Positions 20,025 through 27,791 of a stretch of 64,000 bases of DNA are shown here, piece after piece (position 1 is the stretch's first letter; each line of letters starts with the position of its first letter). Location of the stretch: contig CAIFES010000001.1 in the NCBI GenBank assembly GCA_903789535.1, positions 186,001-250,000 of the forward strand, written 5' to 3'. The position numbers and the translations under genes were made by a program. This DNA is from an uncultured Aeriscardovia sp. (GTDB lineage: Bacteria; Actinomycetota; Actinomycetes; Actinomycetales; Bifidobacteriaceae). Below the pieces are notes generated by a model that searched no databases, had not been told where the DNA came from, and worked only from the letters and a program-made list of their open reading frames with translations.

Positions 20025-20114
20025 AAGAGTCCTTTCCGAGGAGACAAGGCGTGACATGTGCGTTTTTGTTGCACACTGTTCGTTTCTGTTCGTTTATGTT
20101 CGTTTTTTATCATA
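20025..20114 (-). promoter_or_regulatory. galE leader: -10 element and three tandem decamers
   Basis: On the minus strand a -10 TATGAT lies at 20114-20109 with a poor -35. Right after it come three 10-bp tandem copies, read on the plus strand as TGTTCGTTT plus C, A and T (20077-20086, 20087-20096, 20097-20106). They fall around the start of the transcript and in the 5' leader, and could bind a regulator or act in the mRNA. The rest of the 20025-20309 spacer holds nothing recognised except the tRNA-Glu promoter. Confidence 0.55.
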
Positions 20115-20291
20115 CTCGTTTTTCGACGGAGCGCACCTGTTTTTCTGCGGGCCGCCCAACGGCTTCTGCCCTGCCCCTGCCGGCCATCAATTCCGGCAGA
20201 AAACGCGACACTGGCAGATGACGGCGAAGGCGGGCGCGAACGGCGCACCGGCGCCGACGGCGCCTGCCCTGCGGAAATTCTGCGAAACCTG

Positions 20292-20297
20292 TATACT
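20292..20297 (+). promoter_or_regulatory. -10 element of tRNA-Glu
   Basis: TATACT lies 12 nt before the mature tRNA 5' end. No convincing -35 was found. Confidence 0.45.
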
Positions 20298-20309
20298 TAT
20301 CCGCTGTAT

Positions 20310-20384
20310 GCCCCTGTCGTCTAATGGTCAGGACATCAGACTTTCACTCTGACAACGAGAGTTCGATCCTCTCCGGGGGTACCA
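20310..20384 (+). tRNA. tRNA-Glu (anticodon TTC)
   Basis: 75-nt cloverleaf with GTCTAATGG in the D-arm region, anticodon loop CTTTCAC (anticodon TTC), T-arm around GTTCGATCC, and an encoded CCA at 20382-20384. The acceptor pairs GCCCCTG with CGGGGGT using two G-U pairs. It is immediately followed by the R-M island, consistent with tRNA genes as insertion sites. Confidence 0.95.
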
Positions 20385-20462
20385 CCGGTGGCAGCATCAG
20401 TTGCCGCCTCGCGGTCGGCGAACGCACTCGATCTGCCGACCGCCCGCGGATGGCAGGCTGCA

Positions 20463-21893
20463 ATGTGCGAGACAGACGATCTCATCAGTTCCTTCGTCAC
20501 ACGACACGGCAGCACCATCCTCTCTATTCTTCTTCTCGATCGGACGACCGGCAACAATCTTCTGTGGGCCGATGGCGAGTACCGCGCCCACGGCGCCGGC
20601 TATGGGGCGATGGACCAGATCACCATCGACCGTATCAGCGGGAAAAATGCCGGCCTCATCCGCACGCGCGCACAAAAAGCCGGCGCGGCCCGTTCCCAGC
20701 GCACACGCACACATGCGGAGGTATTCACCCCCTCCTGGCTGTGCAACCGGATGAACAACGACCTGGACCGCGTCTGGTTCCATCGTGACGGGGCCTTCAA
20801 CACGGAGAACGGCCCTTCATGGAGGACGAACGGGAGCAAAGTCGCTTTCACCGAGAAAAAGAAGGGGACGGGATGGCATGCCTACGTCGCCTCCGCCCGT
20901 CTGGAGCTCACCTGCGGCGAGGCACCGTTCATCTGCTCCCGCTATGACAGCGTGACGGGTGATGTCATCCCCGTGCGCGATCGCATCGGTTTTCTCGATA
21001 GGAAACTCCGCATTGTCTCCGAGAGAGCGGCCAGCAAGAAAAACTGGACGAAGTGGGCATTCACGGCGGCACAGAGCACATACGGCTATGAATATCAAGG
21101 AGACAACCTCCTCATCGCCCGTATCAACATGTTCGAGACACTGTGCGAGGCACACGAAGATCGCTGGGGCGATGATTTCACTCCGTCCGAAAAACAACGC
21201 CTAGCCACGATCATTTCCTGGAATCTGTGGCAGATGGATGGCCTGACAAACGCGGTACCGTCCAACGAGGAAGGCGTGAAGATCGTCTCCACCCTTCACA
21301 GTTCAACGTCATCGGCTCCTCTGACACTTTTTGATCTCACCGACACGACGCATGGCAGTGCCGCTTTGCCGCAGAACGCGGTGACGCCGCTGAGCGTGAT
21401 TTACGATTGGAAGAATAACCGCAGGGCAGACTTTGCCTCGCTGGGAGAGGTAGGCAGCATGAGCAAGTTTTATGCCGTGATCGGCAACCCGCCGTATCAG
21501 GACCAGTCAGTGGGAGATCAGAAGACTTATCAGAAGCCGATTTACGACAAGTTCATTGACGGCGCCTATCAGGTGGCCGATCATGTCGAGCTCATCCACC
21601 CTGCCCGCTTTTTGTTCAATGCCGGCTCCACTCCTAAAGCATGGAACAAGAAGATGGTCAGCGATCCTCACGTAAAAGTCGTTTGTTATGAATCAGACAG
21701 CCGGAAATTCTTTCCCTCTCAGGACATCAAAGGTGGCATTGCCATCACTTATCGTGACAGTGACAGAACAGTCGGCCCTATCGGCGTCTTTATGCCCTTT
21801 GGCGAGCTGCGCACAATCGTCGAAAAAGTAGGCACCCCCCCCCGCAACAGAGCATGGAGGCCATCGCAGTCTCCCGAACTGCCTATCGCCTGA
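20463..21893 (+). CDS. Adenine-specific DNA methyltransferase (Eco57I-like), 5' part, phase OFF as read
   Basis: 476 residues are translated before a stop reached in the wrong frame. The protein has motif X-like AEVFTPSWL (VFTP at 87-90), the subfamily's TCGEAPF (150-156) and RIGFLDRKLRIV segments, and the catalytic NPPY (342-345, IGNPPYQ), so it should methylate N6-adenine. A C9 tract at 21835-21843 shifts the frame: adding one C or removing two rejoins it to the 21842-22495 frame and gives about 677 residues. ATG at 20463 has GGCAGG upstream; a GTG at 20388 lies only 3 nt after tRNA-Glu and is unlikely. The region is clearly lower in GC than its flanks, suggesting transfer. Confidence 0.8.
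   Translation: MCETDDLISSFVTRHGSTILSILLLDRTTGNNLLWADGEYRAHGAGYGAMDQITIDRISGKNAGLIRTRAQKAGAARSQRTRTHAEVFTPSWLCNRMNNDLDRVWFHRDGAFNTENGPSWRTNGSKVAFTEKKKGTGWHAYVASARLELTCGEAPFICSRYDSVTGDVIPVRDRIGFLDRKLRIVSERAASKKNWTKWAFTAAQSTYGYEYQGDNLLIARINMFETLCEAHEDRWGDDFTPSEKQRLATIISWNLWQMDGLTNAVPSNEEGVKIVSTLHSSTSSAPLTLFDLTDTTHGSAALPQNAVTPLSVIYDWKNNRRADFASLGEVGSMSKFYAVIGNPPYQDQSVGDQKTYQKPIYDKFIDGAYQVADHVELIHPARFLFNAGSTPKAWNKKMVSDPHVKVVCYESDSRKFFPSQDIKGGIAITYRDSDRTVGPIGVFMPFGELRTIVEKVGTPPRNRAWRPSQSPELPIA
21835..21843 (+). repeat. C9 homopolymer in the methyltransferase gene (phase-variation tract)
   Basis: Nine consecutive C residues lie between GTAGGCA and GCAAC. The coding frame before the tract (position multiples of 3) and the long downstream frame (remainder 2) differ by one base. 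Lengths C10 or C7 restore one open frame; C9 does not. Slipped-strand change at such tracts switches many restriction-modification genes. Confidence 0.8.
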
Positions 21894-22495
21894 CAGACTC
21901 GCTGCACAAAGATTGGCCTGACGCCGCCAACAAGCTCAGCCATGGACATGCGTACGACATGTCGACGAATATCTTCGACCGCCTGCCAGAAGTCTTCCAT
22001 GACACAAAACCAGACGATTCAGCACAATACGCCGTCATCCTAGGCCGTCAAGACAATAGCCGCACTCGTAAATGGATTAGGCGCGATTACATCAATAATG
22101 TGATCAATTTCGATCACTACAAGGTTTTTATACCGAAAGCCAATGGTACTGGCGCCTTTGGCGAGATACTTGCCGACCCTGCTATTGGAATGCCCAACGA
22201 AGGATGCACCGAGACCTTCATCAGCATCGGGAATTTTCACACCTCCTCTGAAGCAGAAAATGCATTGAAGTATATCAAGTGCAAATTTAGCCGCACGTTA
22301 TTGGATATCTTGAAAACGACACAGGATCTGACGCCATCAACATGGCGCTATGTCCCGCTCCAGGACTTCACCGACCGCTCGGATATCGACTGGTCGAAAC
22401 CTGTGGCCGACATCGACCAGCAGCTCTACCACAAGTACGGGCTGAGCGACAACGAGATCTCGTTCATCGAATCGCATGTGAAGGAGATGAACTGA
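21854..22495 (+). pseudogene. 3' part of the methyltransferase, out of frame with its 5' part
   Basis: 213 residues from MEAIAVSRTAYRL to KEMN; the in-frame opening extends back to the C tract at 21842. It is homologous in style to the C-terminal, probably target-recognition, half of Eco57I-like enzymes: YAVILGRQDNSRTRKWIRRD, FHTSSEAENALKYIK and WRYVPLQDFTDRSDIDWSK. No Shine-Dalgarno stands before the ATG, so it is likely made only when the tract is in frame. Its stop TGA is one nt before the next gene's ATG. I call it a switched-off segment and not decay, as no other disruption is visible. Confidence 0.65.
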
Positions 22496-22496
22496 G

Positions 22497-25400
22497 ATGT
22501 CGTATTCGGATATCACCTCACACGTCAAAAGTGCTGTCTCCGCCACCCCACAGATTTACGCCTACACGACCCCGGAAATCCGACGCCATGATGGATGGAC
22601 GAAAATCGGGTATACCGAGCGTGACGTCAGGACACGCATCGAAGAGCAGACGCACACCGCAGACATCCGCTTCCATCTGGAATGGAGCGATCTGGCCCAA
22701 TGGTCAGATGGCTCCGGCAGTTTCATGGATACAGACTTCCATAACTATTTGCACCGTCTGGGAGTCCAAGGCCATCAGGGTACAGAATGGTTCCATATCT
22801 CGCCCGATGATGCCCATTCGCGTTTCAACGCATTTCGCCAGAATCACGGAATTATCAGCGAGTCACCGGCCCCACGGCCTTACCGTCTTCGTCGGGAGCA
22901 AGAGCAGGCCGTTCTGGCTGCCCTCGATTATTCCCGACTGCACGAGCACGGTGAATTCCTCTGGAACGCCAAGCCTCGTTTCGGCAAGACGCTCGCCAGC
23001 TATGATCTCGCCAAACGTCTTGGCGCGGTCAATGTACTGATCGTGACGAACAGGCCCGCTATTGCCAATTCGTGGTACGACGATTACGCCAAATTCCTCG
23101 GCACGCAGAGCGGCTATAGGTTTGTCAGCTCGGTGGAAGGTATCGCCGACAAGGAATTGTGCCTTCCCCGTCGCGATTTTCAACGTCTTCTGCTCGATGA
23201 CTCTTCTCTGCGGATGATCGAGTTCGTCAGCCTCCAAGATCTCAAAGGCTCGGTCTGGTTCGGCGGCCCGTTCAACAAGCTCGAGGAGGTCGCCCATCTT
23301 GACTGGGATCTGCTGATCGTTGATGAGGCGCATGAGGGCGTCGATACATATAAGACCGACGTGGCGTTCGATCACATCAACCGAAAGTTCACGCTCCACC
23401 TCTCCGGCACGCCATTCAAAGCCATCGCCAACGACAAGTTCCCTGAGGACGCCATCTTCAACTGGACATATGCCGACGAGCAGCAGGCAAAACGCGACTG
23501 GGACAACCCGGATCTGCCCAACCCGTATGCGGACATGCCTCAATTGAATATGTTCACGTACCAGATGTCCGACATCATCCGCGACAAGGTCGCGCATGGC
23601 ATCCAGTTGGAGGATGACGGCTCCACAACCGACTATGCCTTCGATCTCAACGAATTCTTCGCCACAAAGCCATCCGGCTCGTCCGGTACTCCTACCTTCC
23701 TGCACAATGAAGAAGTCGACAAGTTCCTTGACGCCCTGACCACGCAGACGAAATACCCGTTCTCCACACCGCAGCTGCGTGACGAGCTGCGGCACACGCT
23801 GTGGATGCTCGACCGGGTCGATTCCGCACGCGCACTGGCACGCAAGCTTCGCAACCACCCCGTGTTCAAGAACTACGAGATCGTGCTTGCCGCCGGCGAC
23901 GGGCGGCTTGATGACGACGATGAGACACGAAGGTCATACGACCGGGTGGTCAAAGCGATCGCCACCCATGACAGAACCATCACCCTGTCCGTGGGACAGC
24001 TGACCACCGGTGTGACTATCCCTGAGTGGACGGCTGTGCTCATGCTCAGCAACATGAAGAGTCCCGCGTTGTATATGCAGGCGGCCTTCCGGGCACAAAA
24101 TCCCTGCCTGTTCCGCACCGGCAGCTCGTATCAGCGTAAGAAGAATGCGTATGTGTTCGATTTCGATCCTGCCCGAACCCTCACGATTTTTGAGCAATTC
24201 GCGAACGATCTGAGCGCGGAGACGACTTCTGGTAACGGGACATCCGCCGAACGCAAACAACATGTGCGCCGTCTGCTGAATTTCTTCCCGGTAATCGGCG
24301 AGGATCCGGACGGAAAGATGACCGAGCTGGATGCCGCGCGCGTCTTGTCCATTCCTCGCACCATCCACGCCCATGAGGTGGTCCACCGCGGATTTATGAG
24401 CGATTTTCTCTTCCAGAACATCTCGAACATCTTCCGTGCCCCCTCTGCCGTTGTTGACATTCTGGATCAATTCGAGCCCGTCTCAAAATCAGACAGCGAT
24501 CTCAAGATCAGCACCACAACCGCCGATGATCTCTCGCTGGACGACGACGGCCAGGTCAATGTCAGCGATGACATCATCATCGGCACAGAAAAAGATGTGT
24601 TCGGCAGCAAGAAGTTCGATGATGTCGGTGCACATCTCACACAAGAAATCACCCAGAGCCTCTCCCCAAAAGAGCACACCGGACATGAACTGCTCCCGAA
24701 AGAGCTCGACGCATTGCGCGACAAGTTCAGCTCGCTCATCACCGAACCGCTGCTCGATGCTGCCGAGGAACATTACGGTCCGCAGATGAAGCCCTCGCAA
24801 CGGGCAAAAATCGCACGTCAGATCAAAGCCGATGCTGACATCGAATTCAACCGCCAGCAAGGCGACTACACCATTGAGCGCAACCGGATCAATCTCGCGC
24901 ACGAGAAAGCCTTGGAGACTGCCCAGACGGCGGAGGATGTCGAGAAAATCGACGCCGCACGGGACCAGCAGCTTGAAAAAGCCCGTGACGGACTTCGCCA
25001 GGCGCTTCTGGATACGTCTCGCACGAGTCTGATCGAGCAGACCAGCCGGACAGTCGTCCGCGAGATGGAAACCGCGCGGCGAGAAGAGGTCAAAGAGTCC
25101 ATCGAGACCGGTATTCGTGATCATCTGCGTGGATTCTCACGGACCATCTCCTCATTCCTCATGGCCTATGGTGACGAGGACACCACGCTGGAGAACTTTG
25201 ACACCATCATTCCTGCCGACGTCTTCCATGAGGTCACCAGCATCACCGTCGAACAGTTCCATTTCCTCCGTGACGGCGGGGACTATACCGATGATGACGG
25301 CAAACCGGCTCATTTCGACGGAAAGCTGTTTGATCCGATCGTCTTCAATGATTCTGTCAGAGAGTTCATCTCGCTGCGCACGAAGCTGGCAAACTACTTT

Positions 25401-25862
25401 GACAAAGACCAGGAAGAAGACATCTTCGATTACGTCCCACCGCAGAAAACGAATCAGATCTTTACCCCTCGCCCGGTCGTCATCAAAATGATCGATCTGT
25501 TTGAACAGGAGAACCCTGGCTGCTTTGATGATCCGCACCACACGTTTGCCGATCTGTATATGAAATCGGGACTGTTCATCACCGAAATCGTCAAACGCCT
25601 GTTCAACAGCGAGAAAATGAAAAGCCTCTTCCCCGACGACCGTCAGCGGCTTGATCACATCTTCCGCCATCAGGTGTTCGGCGTCGCTCCGAGCGAGATC
25701 ATTTACCAGATCGCCACCCACTTCATTCTCGGTTACCACGGGGAGGTCGGCGACATCACCAATGCTCATTTTGCGATGGCAGACACCGCACGACTTGCCA
25801 AAGAGGGAAAGCTGGACGACTACATCCAGAAGACCTTTGGAGACAATCTCGGTGGCGAATAA
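22497..25862 (+). CDS. GIY-YIG nuclease / SF2 helicase / methylase-like fusion, restriction subunit
   Basis: 1121-residue multidomain protein, probably the restriction partner of the preceding methyltransferase. Residues about 18-115 resemble a T5orf172/MUG113-type GIY-YIG domain (IYAYTTP, WTKIGYTERDVRTR). A superfamily 2 helicase follows: NAKPRFGKT (157-165), VDEAH (275-279), HLSGTPFKA, and LSVGQLTTGVTIPEW. After a charged helical stretch (about 740-870) the last 140 residues look like an adenine-methylase N-terminal part: IFTPRPVVIKMI (988-999) and a degenerate motif I in DLYMKSGLF (1019-1027), but no NPPY. AAGGAG lies 10 nt upstream of ATG 22497. GC is lower than that of flanking genes. 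Confidence 0.8.
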   Translation: MSYSDITSHVKSAVSATPQIYAYTTPEIRRHDGWTKIGYTERDVRTRIEEQTHTADIRFHLEWSDLAQWSDGSGSFMDTDFHNYLHRLGVQGHQGTEWFHISPDDAHSRFNAFRQNHGIISESPAPRPYRLRREQEQAVLAALDYSRLHEHGEFLWNAKPRFGKTLASYDLAKRLGAVNVLIVTNRPAIANSWYDDYAKFLGTQSGYRFVSSVEGIADKELCLPRRDFQRLLLDDSSLRMIEFVSLQDLKGSVWFGGPFNKLEEVAHLDWDLLIVDEAHEGVDTYKTDVAFDHINRKFTLHLSGTPFKAIANDKFPEDAIFNWTYADEQQAKRDWDNPDLPNPYADMPQLNMFTYQMSDIIRDKVAHGIQLEDDGSTTDYAFDLNEFFATKPSGSSGTPTFLHNEEVDKFLDALTTQTKYPFSTPQLRDELRHTLWMLDRVDSARALARKLRNHPVFKNYEIVLAAGDGRLDDDDETRRSYDRVVKAIATHDRTITLSVGQLTTGVTIPEWTAVLMLSNMKSPALYMQAAFRAQNPCLFRTGSSYQRKKNAYVFDFDPARTLTIFEQFANDLSAETTSGNGTSAERKQHVRRLLNFFPVIGEDPDGKMTELDAARVLSIPRTIHAHEVVHRGFMSDFLFQNISNIFRAPSAVVDILDQFEPVSKSDSDLKISTTTADDLSLDDDGQVNVSDDIIIGTEKDVFGSKKFDDVGAHLTQEITQSLSPKEHTGHELLPKELDALRDKFSSLITEPLLDAAEEHYGPQMKPSQRAKIARQIKADADIEFNRQQGDYTIERNRINLAHEKALETAQTAEDVEKIDAARDQQLEKARDGLRQALLDTSRTSLIEQTSRTVVREMETARREEVKESIETGIRDHLRGFSRTISSFLMAYGDEDTTLENFDTIIPADVFHEVTSITVEQFHFLRDGGDYTDDDGKPAHFDGKLFDPIVFNDSVREFISLRTKLANYFDKDQEEDIFDYVPPQKTNQIFTPRPVVIKMIDLFEQENPGCFDDPHHTFADLYMKSGLFITEIVKRLFNSEKMKSLFPDDRQRLDHIFRHQVFGVAPSEIIYQIATHFILGYHGEVGDITNAHFAMADTARLAKEGKLDDYIQKTFGDNLGGE

Positions 25863-25896
25863 GCCGCGGACGGACATCTACAACCGCCAGACCCCG

Positions 25897-25977
25897 TTGA
25901 CTGTCGCCTCGGGTTGACTGTTGCCTCGCGTATCTGCTGAACAAGCCGGCATCTCATTGCTGTTCGGCAGATGCCGT
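25897..25977. repeat. Tandem 17-bp repeat and hairpin after the restriction gene
   Basis: GTTGACTGTCGCCTCG (25897-25912) is repeated as GTTGACTGTTGCCTCG (25914-25929). A stem CGGCATCT (25948-25955) / AGATGCCG (25970-25977) with a 14-nt loop follows and could act as a terminator, though it lacks a T-run. No copy of the tRNA-Glu 3' end was seen here. Confidence 0.5.
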
Positions 25978-26032
25978 ATGCACGATCACATATCGGGCAT
26001 AGCCGTTGAAATGCTCGAGAAGCCTCGATCTT

Positions 26033-26992
26033 TCACGCGACGGCGGCGGAGAGGGCGCCGAGCAGCAGCGTCATGAACTTGTCGTTATCGATCTCCAGCA
26101 CCACGCTCGTGCGCGGATCAGTCCCCTGATGGTATGAGACGTCGACGAGCGTGCGCCCGCAGGCCGGTCCGCCTGTCAGCGCGGTCAGGCGACGGTGCAG
26201 GCAGAGCGTGGCGAGCTCGGGATGGACCGCCAGCACGACGGCGGTCGGGTCGGAGATATAGCAGCCCGGCAGACCGGAGAAGTTGATCTCGTACGTGTGG
26301 ATGTACCAGTCGAGCATGCCGGCAAGAAACGCGCCGCGGTCGGTGCCCGACCGTGCCCACGCCTGCGTCTGCCGCCGCGTGAGGAGGGTGGTGGTCGTCA
26401 CGTCACGGCCGACGACCAGCAGGTTCGCACCGCTTTGCAGCACCTGCCGGGCGGCCTCGGGATCCTGGCCCACGTTCGCCTCGGTCCACTGGTTGACGGA
26501 ACCGGGCACGGCGAGCGCGGTGCCCATGAGCACGATGCGGCTGACCTCCTGTGCCATCTGCGGGCGCAGCCGCAGGGCGTCGGCGAGATTGGTGAAGGCC
26601 CCGGTGGCGATGATCGTCAGATCCTGCCCGTATTTCTTTGCTGCGCGGGCCATGAACTCGGCGGCGTGCATCTGCTCGGGTTTTCTGGACGAGTCGGGGA
26701 TCCGCTGCCCTCCCAGGCCGTTGCGGCCATGGATAAACGAGACGCCGGGCGACACCTCGAAACTGCGCATGCCCAGCGCGTGCTCGACCCCGGGATAGAC
26801 CGGCACATCGGACGCGCCGAACAGCGCGAGCACGGCGAGGCTGTTGCGCACGCTCGTGTCCATCGTCACGTTGCCGTAGCTGGCGGTCACACCGATGAGA
26901 CGGGAATCCGGCTCGCCCCGCAGCAGACGGATGAGGCTCACGAGTGCCACGGCATCATCGATGCCCGTATCGCAGTCAACTATGTATCGCAC
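26033..26992 (-). CDS. Inosine/uridine-preferring nucleoside hydrolase
   Basis: 319-residue nucleoside hydrolase that cleaves the N-glycosidic bond to release ribose and base for salvage. The calcium-binding signature DCDTGIDDAVAL is at residues 6-17, followed by TASYGNVTMDTSVRN, IIATGAFTNLADAL, VLMG, and VTT and ISDPTAV toward the end. Length is normal (300-330). The start is GTG at 26992; no Shine-Dalgarno is visible, but TAGGCT ends six nt before it, which suggests a leaderless transcript. Nearby xpt, 3 kb away, also serves purine salvage. Confidence 0.9.
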   Translation of the reverse strand: MRYIVDCDTGIDDAVALVSLIRLLRGEPDSRLIGVTASYGNVTMDTSVRNSLAVLALFGASDVPVYPGVEHALGMRSFEVSPGVSFIHGRNGLGGQRIPDSSRKPEQMHAAEFMARAAKKYGQDLTIIATGAFTNLADALRLRPQMAQEVSRIVLMGTALAVPGSVNQWTEANVGQDPEAARQVLQSGANLLVVGRDVTTTTLLTRRQTQAWARSGTDRGAFLAGMLDWYIHTYEINFSGLPGCYISDPTAVVLAVHPELATLCLHRRLTALTGGPACGRTLVDVSYHQGTDPRTSVVLEIDNDKFMTLLLGALSAAVA

Positions 26993-26998
26993 CCCACC

Positions 26999-27004
26999 AG
27001 CCTA
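26999..27004 (-). promoter_or_regulatory. -10 of a probably leaderless promoter for the nucleoside hydrolase
   Basis: TAGGCT followed by GGTGGG and the GTG start; the expected transcription start falls on the start codon. No good -35 is seen. Confidence 0.45.
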
Positions 27005-27224
27005 AACCGCTGCCCACCGCGGGGCATGGCAGGGCATGGGACAAGCCGCGAAGCGCGCAAGCCGGCGTCCCGGCCGCCATCGTGCAAAACAAAACCCGGC
27101 ACCATGCGGTACCGGGTCGGTGTCTTGCCGTCAGAATCAGCGATATCACGCGATATCCAAACGGCATCAATCACGCATGTCGGGAAGTATCGGCAGCAGC
27201 CGGCGGTTTGGGGCCAGGCCCTCG

Positions 27225-27677
27225 TCAGCCCTGCATGCGGATGACGAGCCTGCTCGCCTCCTGCGAGAGCTTCTCCGCCGTCGCCTCGTCGCCTGCCTCG
27301 CGCGCCTTCCAATACTGCGTCTTGATCTGCAGATAGCGCATCCGCACGCGCAGAAGCTGCTTCTGTTTGGCGAGCGCCTTCTTCTGGTTCTCGATGAGGT
27401 CGAGGTGCAGCCGGGCGTAGAGATCATCAGGCTGGCCGTCCTGCGGGCGCAGGTAGGCGCGCATGTCCTTGAGGCTCATACCGGTGGCGGACAGGCAGGA
27501 GACCGGGATCATCCGTTCAATGTCCTCGGACGAGTAGATGCGTCGTCCGCCCGCGTCGCGCCTGGCGGAGGGGAGGATCCCCTCTTTCTCGTAGTACCGG
27601 ATGGTCGATGCCGGCAGGCCGACCGAGATCGACGCCTGCTGGATCGTCATATATTCTTTTCCATTAATTGCTGGCAT
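27225..27677 (-). CDS. MerR family transcriptional regulator
   Basis: 150-residue regulator with the winged helix at the N-terminus: MTIQQASISVGLPASTIRYY, EKEGILPSARRDAGGRRIYS and the MIPVSCLSATGMSLKDMRAYL segment, followed by a coiled-coil helix (LIENQKKALAKQKQLLRVRM). There is no Cys-rich metal loop, so it belongs to the small-molecule or stress-sensing type rather than the mercury or zinc type. Start is ATG 27677 or, with GGAAAAG upstream, ATG 27650 (MTIQQA). The MFS gene lies 114 nt upstream on the same strand and is its likely target. Confidence 0.9.
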   Translation of the reverse strand: MPAINGKEYMTIQQASISVGLPASTIRYYEKEGILPSARRDAGGRRIYSSEDIERMIPVSCLSATGMSLKDMRAYLRPQDGQPDDLYARLHLDLIENQKKALAKQKQLLRVRMRYLQIKTQYWKAREAGDEATAEKLSQEASRLVIRMQG

Positions 27678-27720
27678 ACCTATAAGGTAGCCATTTACCC
27701 TGTGAAATCACAGGGCTTTT
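27678..27720 (-). promoter_or_regulatory. Palindromes in the MerR promoter region
   Basis: CCCTGTGAAATCACAGGG (27698-27715) is an 8-bp inverted repeat with a 2-bp centre. TACCT-TAT-AGGTA lies at the merR start (about 27677-27689). The first could be an operator or, with the following CTTTT on the plus strand, a small hairpin; no clear -35/-10 pair could be assigned. Confidence 0.5.
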
Positions 27721-27791
27721 CACTCAAAACCCGAGAAAAACGGAAGCGGACAAGAAGTATTTACACTTTCGTCAATAACCGCGGGCGCGGA

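Noticed and set aside
25863-26032. Right attachment site matching the tRNA-Glu 3' end
   Set aside because: I searched by eye for the T-arm and acceptor sequence and found no copy.
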